In this document: positions 1 to 5,006 of the stretch, in pieces
Position numbering within the stretch: position 1 is the first letter of the stretch
How the letters are laid out: every line of letters starts with the position of its first letter
Assembly (NCBI GenBank): GCA_022712835.1
Contig: JAFLJU010000446.1
Span: forward strand, 1-6,322
Length of the DNA: 6,322 bases
Direction of reading: 5' to 3'
From: Desulfobacteraceae bacterium
GTDB taxonomy: Bacteria > Desulfobacterota > Desulfobacteria > Desulfobacterales > Desulfobacteraceae
Translations under genes and position numbers: made by a program
Notes under the pieces: model-generated
Seen by the model: the letters and a program-made list of their open reading frames with translations, nothing else
Database searches by the model: none
Told to the model about the DNA's origin: nothing

Positions 1-1133
1 CCCAGCATAATCATGCCCACAAACAAATCTTTTCTCTCTTTCATATCGATAATCGTAAGGGCCAGATGGCTACCGGCAAATATCAGGAGTACGCCCAACA
101 CTGAAAAAGGAATCAAATACACAATGGCAAGAGAGTGGACCCCGAAAAAAACCGCCAATCCCACAAACATCAAACCAATCATGAGATTGGACCCGGCCGT
201 CCTAGCACCGAACCGATAATGGGCTGCCAGCCCCCCTGCCCCGTGACACAGGGGCATCCCTCCCACCAGAAAACATACGATGTTTGCAAGTCCCATACTG
301 AAACACAACGCTTTGTAAGTCACCCGTTCTGATGCCCTGTCAAAATATTGCCGGGACAGATCGGCATTTGCAATAACCGCATTTCCCAATGTCATGGGCA
401 TTTGGGGAAGAACCAGAATCAGAAGTGCAAAGGAAAAATCGTCTGCCGTTGGCAACCCAAAAGGCAAAAATTCGGGCAGATAAAACCCCGGCGTCAGCTT
501 GGCAAACCCTTCATGAGTCCCCCAGATCGAGCCGAATCCAATACCGAAAAGAATCACCAGAAGCCCTGCAGGCAATTTTTTATTATCCAGAAAAAAAAGG
601 GTCATCACCCCCCCGATGATTCCCAGGACTATCCCAATGGGCATGGGCCCAATGCTCTGGAGAATCAAATGGGGTTCAGGAACTTCTTGGAGAAGCTGAA
701 ATGTGGAGGACCCCACCACAAATTTAACCCCCTGGGCCATGAGCAATGCCCCGGTTGACATCTGAACCCCTCTGACCACAGATTTTGGGATATATTTGCC
801 CAGAAGGGTGATGGCACCGGTTCCGCCGATGACCAAAAGTAACAGCCCCACCAAAAGTCCCGAAGCCGCAATCTGGGACGCACTTAATGTCATGGCAATG
901 GCATAGGCACTAATAACCTTCATGGGTTGAACCGGAACAGTGATACCATAATACATTCCGGATAAAATATAAAACAGGCCAATGGAAAAAAAGACCCCAA
1001 TGGGACTTAACCCATTGACCATAATCATCCCCACGGATAACGGCAACAATGACCCCAGATCTCCCAATCCTCCTGAAAGCTCCATTCGATTAAATTTGTA
1101 ACTGGGTTTTACAAACTTTGCCTGCAAAGACAT
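1..1133 (-). CDS. MOT1-family putative sulfate/molybdate permease (3' end beyond window)
   Basis: This inner-membrane permease is predicted to take up an oxyanion such as molybdate or sulfate. Reading the minus strand from the ATG at 1133 gives 377 complete codons without a stop, and the frame runs off the left edge. Visible family signatures are GDLGSLLPL (residues 24-32), PVQPMK (67-72), LPQMPMTLGNAVIA (242-255) and PLCHGAGGLAAHYRFGAR (294-311), the hallmark motifs of MOT1-like transporters related to SulP carriers. Hydrophobic segments recur through the whole length, for example near residues 42-62, 92-112, 165-182, 187-202, 232-250, 275-292, 317-333 and 336-354. Little should be missing, because family members are usually around 380-400 residues. 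There is no room for a C-terminal STAS domain unless the protein is unusually long. The start has only a weak ribosome binding site (AGGCGG, about 10 nt upstream), which may mean partial dependence on translation of the STAS-like gene 49 bases upstream. The family assignment is strong, but the substrate cannot be decided from sequence. Confidence 0.88.
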   Translation of the reverse strand, partial: MSLQAKFVKPSYKFNRMELSGGLGDLGSLLPLSVGMIMVNGLSPIGVFFSIGLFYILSGMYYGITVPVQPMKVISAYAIAMTLSASQIAASGLLVGLLLLVIGGTGAITLLGKYIPKSVVRGVQMSTGALLMAQGVKFVVGSSTFQLLQEVPEPHLILQSIGPMPIGIVLGIIGGVMTLFFLDNKKLPAGLLVILFGIGFGSIWGTHEGFAKLTPGFYLPEFLPFGLPTADDFSFALLILVLPQMPMTLGNAVIANADLSRQYFDRASERVTYKALCFSMGLANIVCFLVGGMPLCHGAGGLAAHYRFGARTAGSNLMIGLMFVGLAVFFGVHSLAIVYLIPFSVLGVLLIFAGSHLALTIIDMKERKDLFVGMIML

Positions 1134-1182
1134 ATTAACAATTCCGCCTGTAAGTTCTCGCCATATATTTAAAACCAGGGGT

Positions 1183-1548
1183 CTAGTGCGACAACCAAGT
1201 TTCAGCTTCTACTTTTTGATTTCTATTAAATGCCTTTATTTCCAAACCCGGAAACAAAGCGCCTTCCAATTCACTGACTTTTTTTAACCAATCAGTGTCC
1301 GTCAATACCGCTGCCCGGTCAAACTTTTTAATCAATCCAAACAGAGAGGGAAACCGGGAAAGTTCAACCCCTATTGCACCTAAGGATGGTATGTGAAAGT
1401 CGACAATTTCATAGAGCATGATTCCGTTTTGAATATCCTTGGCCTTGTCGATCAATTCGTCCAGGCCAACTTTCATATCTTCAGTATTTAATTTGCCACT
1501 CAGCTCAATGTCTAAACGATTGGTGCCGTTTGATGTTATTTTCAACAT
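1183..1548 (-). CDS. SpoIIAA-like (STAS-fold) small cytoplasmic protein
   Basis: This complete 121-residue soluble protein has the length and pattern of the SpoIIAA-like/DUF3478 family, which adopts a STAS-type fold. The N-terminal strand pair (about residues 1-20, ending ELSGKL) is followed by a helix (23-39), a core strand (42-50), a helix rich in hydrophobics after HIPSLGAIGVEL (52-63), the strand DRAAVLTD (77-84) with W87 after it, and a final strand and helix ending in EAETWL (114-119). I see no signal peptide or membrane segment. Start choice is secure: TAAGGAGAG lies just before the ATG at 1548, with the AGGAG core 6 nt away. It precedes the MOT1-family permease on the same strand with a 49-base gap and no visible terminator, so the two are probably co-transcribed. 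Classical SulP permeases carry a STAS domain at the C terminus, so a regulatory partnership is plausible but unproven. Ser55 is a candidate modification site only by loose analogy with the phosphorylated serine of SpoIIAA; I could not align it rigorously. Confidence 0.85.
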   Translation of the reverse strand: MLKITSNGTNRLDIELSGKLNTEDMKVGLDELIDKAKDIQNGIMLYEIVDFHIPSLGAIGVELSRFPSLFGLIKKFDRAAVLTDTDWLKKVSELEGALFPGLEIKAFNRNQKVEAETWLSH

Positions 1549-1632
1549 ACTCTCTCCTTATATCTATTTTTATAATATATATTTTTATATTTGGTTGAGT
1601 TTAATTTTAAAAATTGAAAACTTCTTTTTAAG

Positions 1633-1661
1633 AAAGTATCAAGCCCAATCTCTCTTGTAAA
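1633..1661 (-). promoter_or_regulatory. candidate sigma70-type promoter for the STAS-like/permease unit
   Basis: On the minus strand TTTACA (1661-1656) is followed by a 17-nt spacer and TACTTT (1638-1633), preceded by TGA to form an extended -10 (TGaTACTTT). The -35 box differs from TTGACA at one position. It lies about 85 bases upstream of the ATG at 1548, leaving a leader of roughly 75-80 nt. The whole region is AT-rich, so chance matches are expected and this remains a candidate only. Confidence 0.33.
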
Positions 1662-1708
1662 GCCATATTCAGAAAGACCCTTTGCGGCATGTTTTATATT
1701 TTCTGAAA

Positions 1709-1741
1709 TTTCCCGATATCACCTAAAAAGTTTCCTGATAT
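1709..1741. repeat. 11-bp imperfect direct repeat, 22-bp period
   Basis: TTTCCCGATAT at 1709-1719 recurs as TTTCCTGATAT at 1731-1741 with one mismatch. The 22-bp period is about two turns of B-DNA, so the copies would lie on the same helical face, as expected of a site bound by two protomers in tandem. It lies upstream of both candidate promoters. No regulator gene is visible in the window to assign to it. Confidence 0.4.
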
Positions 1742-1810
1742 GAAAAACATAGGATTATTAACCCATATTCACAAATCGTTTAATAATACAGACGAAAACA
1801 AGAACATTGA

Positions 1811-1842
1811 TGTAGAAAATCTTATAAAACTTGGTTTCTACA
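1811..1842. promoter_or_regulatory. 8-bp perfect inverted repeat, possible operator
   Basis: TGTAGAAA (1811-1818) and TTTCTACA (1835-1842) are exact reverse complements separated by 16 bases, giving half-sites centred 24 bp apart. It lies about 65 bases upstream of the candidate dctP -35 box, so it could be an activator or repressor site for the TRAP operon. As RNA it would form only a modest stem with a large loop, and no T tract follows, so a terminator is unlikely. The surrounding AT-rich sequence makes chance occurrence possible. Confidence 0.35.
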
Positions 1843-1907
1843 AAATTTATTAATCACCCCCCCCTCTTGAAAGGCCGGGCATATACCGGGTGTGAAATGG
1901 ATTTAAG

Positions 1908-1936
1908 TTGACAAATAGACAACATTTGGGTACTCC
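1908..1936 (+). promoter_or_regulatory. candidate sigma70-type promoter for the dctP operon
   Basis: A perfect -35 hexamer TTGACA (1908-1913) is followed 17 bases later by TACTCC (1931-1936), a poor -10. A better-looking -10 string, TATATT (1943-1948), is too far from this -35 for a standard spacer. The predicted leader to the dctP start at 2000 would be about 55-60 nt. The weak -10 would suit a promoter that needs an activator. I found no convincing sigma54-type element in the region. Confidence 0.38.
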
Positions 1937-1985
1937 AGATCTTATATTATTGTTCTGCTACACCAGTACTACACACCCCAATTTT

Positions 1986-1991
1986 AGGAGG
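1986..1991 (+). promoter_or_regulatory. ribosome binding site of dctP
   Basis: AGGAGG is a full Shine-Dalgarno match, 8 nt before the ATG at 2000. It fixes the start and predicts strong translation, as expected for an abundant periplasmic binding protein. Confidence 0.9.
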
Positions 1992-1999
1992 CATTAAAA

Positions 2000-3034
2000 A
2001 TGAAAACCTGCAATTTCAAGAAAAAATGTTTGATTCTGAGTATGGCTGCCATACTGACAATTGCTTTTACCCTGCCAGCCTTTGCAGACAAGGTAAAATT
2101 CGGCCACGTAGCCCCCCCCTTCCATGGACAGGCAAAAGGGGTTGATGTCTTTGCTGCCTATGTAAAGGAAAAGACAGGAGGAAAAATCGATATTGCCACT
2201 TTTCCAGCCGGTCAGTTGGGTGGAGAGCGCTCCATGGCAGAACAGGTCCAGTCCGGAACCCTTCAGATTGCAGCCATTACCACGGCTGTTCTCCAGAATT
2301 TTGTCCCCCAGTGCGCCATTCTGGACATGCCCTTTATTTTTCCGAATAGAAAAACCGCCTATGCCACTCTGGATGACACAGCGGTACAGGATAAAATTTT
2401 CTCCTATTTTCCAAAGAAAGGATTTATTGCCATTGGGTGGACGGAAAATGAAATCCGGGATTTCACCAACAATAAAAGAGCGGTGCGAACACCTGAGGAT
2501 ATACAGGGCTTAAAAGTCAGAGTGATGAACTCCCCTGTCTACATCGATACCTTTAAACAGCTGGGCGCCTCTCCCGTGGGCATTCCCTTTCCAGAAACCT
2601 ATAACGCCCTTCAGACGGGTGTCATTGATGCCCAGGAAAACCCAATCCTGACCTCGGTTCTCATGAAATTTACCGAAGTGACAAAATATGTGACCCGCAC
2701 CCAGCATTGCCTGACTGAATGTATCATCGTGGTAAGCACAGATTATTGGGCAACCCTGTCTGCTAAAGAAAAACAAATTTTCAGGGATGCAGGCAAATTA
2801 GCCATAGAGACCAACCGTTCCGTCAATGCCAGTCTCCATAACGCTTTGCCCAAAAGCAATATTTCCATCGCAAAATATGCCAGTGAAAATGGCATTAATA
2901 TCATTGATCTGACTCCGGAAGAACGGGAAGCCTTCAGGGTTGCCATGACCCCGGTATGGAACAAATATCGCAATAAAATCGGAGATGATATCTTTGATTT
3001 CATGTTGGAAAAGATCAAGGTTCACAAGCAATAA
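2000..3034 (+). CDS. dctP: TRAP transporter periplasmic substrate-binding protein DctP
   Basis: This complete 344-residue binding protein captures an organic acid in the periplasm and delivers it to DctQM. Residues 1-29 form a Sec signal peptide: a KKK-containing n-region, a hydrophobic core (11-24) and cleavage expected after AFA (27-29), with the mature protein starting at Asp30. The DctP-family signature is clear: GGxxxMAEQVQSGTLQIA (74-91), DMPFIF (109-114), RDFTNNKR (153-160), RTPEDIQGLKVRVM (163-176) and GVIDAQENP (207-215). Arg174 corresponds to the family's conserved carboxylate-binding arginine, and Asn214 lies in the conserved QENP segment. The length is normal for the family. Ligand identity is not readable. 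The glcD gene downstream hints at a 2-hydroxyacid such as lactate or glycolate, but a C4-dicarboxylate or another carboxylate is possible. It is the first gene of dctPQM-glcD. A run of eight C at 2112-2119 falls inside the codons for Ala-Pro-Pro. Confidence 0.94.
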   Translation: MKTCNFKKKCLILSMAAILTIAFTLPAFADKVKFGHVAPPFHGQAKGVDVFAAYVKEKTGGKIDIATFPAGQLGGERSMAEQVQSGTLQIAAITTAVLQNFVPQCAILDMPFIFPNRKTAYATLDDTAVQDKIFSYFPKKGFIAIGWTENEIRDFTNNKRAVRTPEDIQGLKVRVMNSPVYIDTFKQLGASPVGIPFPETYNALQTGVIDAQENPILTSVLMKFTEVTKYVTRTQHCLTECIIVVSTDYWATLSAKEKQIFRDAGKLAIETNRSVNASLHNALPKSNISIAKYASENGINIIDLTPEEREAFRVAMTPVWNKYRNKIGDDIFDFMLEKIKVHKQ

Positions 3035-3070
3035 TTATAAACACGATTTAATTAAAAACATCAGATAGTA

Positions 3071-3112
3071 ATAGATACCGGCCGGGAAAAAACTTTTTCG
3101 GCCCGTATCTAT
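3071..3112 (+). promoter_or_regulatory. strong intercistronic hairpin between dctP and dctQ
   Basis: ATAGATAC (3071-3078) pairs with GTATCTAT (3105-3112). After one C-C mismatch, GGCCG (3080-3084) pairs with CGGCC (3099-3103), and the stem continues through A-T and G-T pairs to a small A-rich loop near 3090-3093. No T tract follows, so it is not a classic intrinsic terminator. It ends directly before the AGGAG that serves dctQ. The likely roles are protection of the dctP mRNA 3' end or partial attenuation, so that binding protein is made in excess over the membrane subunits. The structure is seen in the sequence; the role is inferred. Confidence 0.7.
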
Positions 3113-3117
3113 AGGAG
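3113..3117 (+). promoter_or_regulatory. ribosome binding site deciding the TTG start of dctQ
   Basis: AGGAG lies 9 nt before TTG at 3127, an ideal spacing. The next in-frame ATG (3148) has no comparable site, so the TTG start is preferred. The motif touches the foot of the hairpin at 3071-3112. Confidence 0.8.
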
Positions 3118-3126
3118 ATATAGCCA

Positions 3127-3627
3127 TTGAAACGGTTGTTTGATACGATGGACCGGATTGAAAATATCACTCTGGTATGGACCATTTTAGGTCTTGCCTT
3201 TATCGGATTTGTCCAGGTCATTACCCGGTATGTGTTTAATTATAGTTTTACCTGGTTTGAAGAACTGGGCCGATATCTTGGGGTATTTATCGCCTTCCTG
3301 GGGGCCTCCATCGGGGTCAAAACCGGCAGCCATTTTACCATGGATCTTCTGGTCTCCCATTTTAAGCACCCGTGGCAACAACTGACCCGGGCCCTGACAG
3401 CCGGGCTATCCGGGGTGTTTTTTTTCACGGTAACCTGGGCTTCCTGGAAGCTTGTCCTGCGCATGTACGGGTTTGAAAGCACCTCCCCCACAATGCAAAT
3501 TCCCATGTATATTGCCTATCTGCCCATTCCGATATTTTCAGGATTCATCGGGGTGCGGTTCATAATCAAGGCCATCGGGTTTATCAAAGAAATGGGACAA
3601 CCAGACAGCACTCCGGAGGTTAATTAG
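3127..3627 (+). CDS. dctQ: TRAP transporter small permease subunit DctQ
   Basis: This 166-residue inner-membrane protein is the small subunit that pairs with DctM in the TRAP carrier. Four hydrophobic segments are visible at about residues 14-34, 48-66, 90-110 and 128-150, the DctQ topology. Family features include the QVITRYVFNYSFTWFEELGR stretch (30-49), GASIGVKTGSHFTMDLL (59-75) and the SPTMQIPMYIAYLPIP segment (120-135) before the last membrane helix. The start is TTG, supported by AGGAG 9 nt upstream. An alternative ATG seven codons in would remove MKRLFDT but lacks a ribosome binding site. The stop TAG is immediately followed by the GTG start of dctM, so the two are translationally coupled. 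A 92-base gap with a hairpin separates it from dctP. Confidence 0.94.
   Translation: MKRLFDTMDRIENITLVWTILGLAFIGFVQVITRYVFNYSFTWFEELGRYLGVFIAFLGASIGVKTGSHFTMDLLVSHFKHPWQQLTRALTAGLSGVFFFTVTWASWKLVLRMYGFESTSPTMQIPMYIAYLPIPIFSGFIGVRFIIKAIGFIKEMGQPDSTPEVN
3615..3619 (+). promoter_or_regulatory. ribosome binding site deciding the GTG start of dctM
   Basis: GGAGG lies within the last codons of dctQ, 8 nt before the GTG at 3628. It supports a GTG start directly adjoining the dctQ TAG stop. Confidence 0.85.
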
Positions 3628-4905
3628 GTGATACTAACCATCTGCATTCTTTTTGCCGGTTTTTTGTTGATGGGGGTTCCCATCGCCGTCATTCTGGGGC
3701 TCACCACCATGATCTCCATCATTTTATTTTCCAGCACCCCCTTGCATATCATCACCCAGCAGCTCTTTAATGCCCTGGATAAATTTATACTCCTGGCCAT
3801 CCCTTTTTTCATCCTGGCCGGGGCTATCATGACCCGGGGGGGGATTGCCAAAAAACTCATTGCCTTTGTCAATGCCCTGGTCGGCTGGTTTCCGGGCGGG
3901 CTTGCCATGGCAGGCATCCTGGCCTGCATCTTTTTTGCCGCCATTTCAGGCTCCTCACCTGCCACGGTGGTGGCCATCGGTTCCATCATGATCCCGGCCC
4001 TGATCAAGGCAGGATACGGCGAAAAATTCTCCCTCGGGTTGATAACGGTATCCGGATCGCTCGGGATTGTCATCCCCCCCTCCATTCCCATGATCCTCTA
4101 TTGTCTGGTCATGAATGTATCGGTGGCGGAACTGTTCATGGCAGGGATCATACCGGGCCTGCTCATAGGACTTGCCCTCATGGGATATACCTATTTTGTT
4201 GCCAGAAAAAACAATTGGCGCATCGAGACCCAGGCCTCTCTTTCGGAACTTGTCCGCACATTCAGGGAAGGGATCTGGGCATTGCTTCTCCCCTTTATTG
4301 TTCTGGGCGGTATTTACACCGGGGTTTTCACTCCCACGGAAGCGGCTGCGGTCTCGGTGATCTATGCCCTGTTGGTGGAAATATTTATCTACAAGGAATT
4401 CGGATGGGCCGATATTACCGAAATCTGCCAGGATGCGGCAGTTCTGTCTGCCTGTCTTTTGTTTATTTTGTCAACCGCCATGACCTTTATCTGGCTTCTG
4501 ACCGCCGAACAAATTCCCCACCAGCTGGCTGATATCATTATCCAGCATATCCACAGCCCCTGGATGTTCTTGCTCACGGTCAATATTTTATTTCTCATCC
4601 TGGGCTGTTTCATGGATGATGTTTCCGCCATGCTGATCCTGGCGCCTCTGTTTTTAGAAACCCTGAACCGATACGGGATCGATCTGGTTCATTTTGGAAT
4701 TGTCATGGTGCTGAACATCCAGATGGGCATGCTGACACCCCCTTTTGGTCTGAACTTATTTGTGGCATCGGGTATTACCAAACAGCCCATCACAAAGATT
4801 GCCATGGGGGTTTTGCCCTTTCTTTTCATCATGCTGATTTGCCTGATGCTGGTGACCTATATCCCCTGGATCTCCCTGGCACTGCCCCAATGGATTTATA
4901 ATTAA
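3628..4905 (+). CDS. dctM: TRAP transporter large permease subunit DctM
   Basis: This complete 425-residue polytopic membrane protein forms the transport channel of the TRAP carrier and is driven by an ion gradient. It belongs to the ion transporter superfamily. Hydrophobic helices occur throughout, with the duplicated architecture of the family. Diagnostic motifs are FAAISGSSPATVVAIGSIMIPAL read in two parts (FAAISGSSPA 103-112, then TVVAIGSIMIPAL 113-125), GSLGIVIPPSIPMILY (143-158), GGIYTGVFTPTEAAAV (227-242), FMDDVSAMLILAP (328-340) and QMGMLTPPFGLNLFV (365-379). The length is typical, so the gene is intact. The start is GTG, with no base between it and the dctQ stop. A run of eight G at 3836-3843 encodes part of TRGGIA, and a run of seven C at 4074-4080 lies in the IPPS motif. 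It shares the operon with glcD, which follows after 101 bases. Confidence 0.96.
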   Translation: MILTICILFAGFLLMGVPIAVILGLTTMISIILFSSTPLHIITQQLFNALDKFILLAIPFFILAGAIMTRGGIAKKLIAFVNALVGWFPGGLAMAGILACIFFAAISGSSPATVVAIGSIMIPALIKAGYGEKFSLGLITVSGSLGIVIPPSIPMILYCLVMNVSVAELFMAGIIPGLLIGLALMGYTYFVARKNNWRIETQASLSELVRTFREGIWALLLPFIVLGGIYTGVFTPTEAAAVSVIYALLVEIFIYKEFGWADITEICQDAAVLSACLLFILSTAMTFIWLLTAEQIPHQLADIIIQHIHSPWMFLLTVNILFLILGCFMDDVSAMLILAPLFLETLNRYGIDLVHFGIVMVLNIQMGMLTPPFGLNLFVASGITKQPITKIAMGVLPFLFIMLICLMLVTYIPWISLALPQWIYN

Positions 4906-4918
4906 CCGGCATGGCCGG
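4906..4918 (+). repeat. short GC-rich hairpin after dctM
   Basis: CCGGC (4906-4910) and GCCGG (4914-4918) can pair around a 3-nt ATG loop immediately after the dctM stop codon. No T tract follows, so I do not call it a terminator. The CCGGC could alternatively pair with the GCCGG at 4979-4983, because TGGCCGGAG occurs twice (4912-4920 and 4977-4985). Confidence 0.45.
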
Positions 4919-4950
4919 AGCTAAAGTATTTGCTATAGCCACAACGAAAA

Positions 4951-4991
4951 ATGAAACTCTTATAATTGCAATACCTTGGCCGGAGTTTCAT
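4951..4991 (+). promoter_or_regulatory. 9-bp perfect inverted repeat before glcD
   Basis: ATGAAACTC (4951-4959) and GAGTTTCAT (4983-4991) are exact reverse complements with a 23-base spacer that contains the palindrome ATTGCAAT (4965-4972). The right arm ends 5 nt before the GGAG ribosome binding site of glcD. It could be an mRNA stem affecting glcD translation or stability, or a protein operator for an internal promoter. I see no strong -35/-10 pair here, so the mRNA interpretation is slightly favoured. Confidence 0.5.
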
Positions 4992-4996
4992 ATAAA

Positions 4997-5000
4997 GGAG
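4997..5000 (+). promoter_or_regulatory. ribosome binding site of glcD
   Basis: AAAGGAG ends 6 nt before the ATG at 5007. It supports this start over any later one and therefore supports the unusual N-terminal extension of the protein. Confidence 0.82.
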
Positions 5001-5006
5001 TAACCC

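Larger units (their letters stand above)
1549..1999. other. AT-rich divergent intergenic region
   Basis: About 450 bases separate the two divergent operons. The half nearest the STAS-like gene is very AT-rich (a T/A tract around 1560-1620). No convincing gene is present: the longest small frame is a 37-codon ORF (1740-1853, plus) with no ribosome binding site. The region holds candidate promoters for each direction (1633-1661 minus, 1908-1936 plus), an 11-bp imperfect direct repeat (1709-1741), an 8-bp inverted repeat (1811-1842), a run of eight C (1857-1864), a CCGGG pair 11 bp apart (1875-1879 and 1886-1890) and a CTACAC pair 11 bp apart (1958-1963 and 1969-1974). I recognise no riboswitch or terminator. 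Confidence 0.7.

Noticed and set aside
348..758. 136-codon plus-strand ORF
   Set aside because: It is the antisense shadow of the MOT1-family permease, rich in His/Pro/Lys/Gln with no plausible domain. The minus-strand frame has clear family motifs.
1135..1164. Nine-codon leader frame (MARTYRRNC) before the permease start on the minus strand
   Set aside because: Its stop falls close to the permease ATG, which would suit translational coupling, but it has no ribosome binding site and is too short to distinguish from chance.
1740..1853. 37-codon plus-strand ORF in the divergent intergenic region, starting MKNIGLL
   Set aside because: It has no Shine-Dalgarno sequence, lies in AT-rich DNA where such frames are common, and overlaps the inverted repeat at 1811-1842. 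I recognise no homology.
1872..1890. CCGGG-N6-CCGGG and the CTACAC pair at 1958-1974 as operators
   Set aside because: Each is a 5-6 bp match at 11-bp spacing, too short to separate from chance without comparison to related loci.
3624..4091. 155-codon minus-strand ORF
   Set aside because: It is antisense to dctM, whose conserved motifs fill the same stretch; the composition is Met/Pro/Ala-rich as expected of a shadow.
4101..4532. 143-codon plus-strand ORF overlapping dctM in another frame
   Set aside because: It is rich in Cys, His and Gly with no domain and is nested in dctM. It is best explained as a frame shadow.
4906..4918. Possible intrinsic terminator after dctM
   Set aside because: The stem is only 5 bp and is followed by AGCTAAAG rather than a T tract, and glcD follows in the same direction with no clear promoter of its own.
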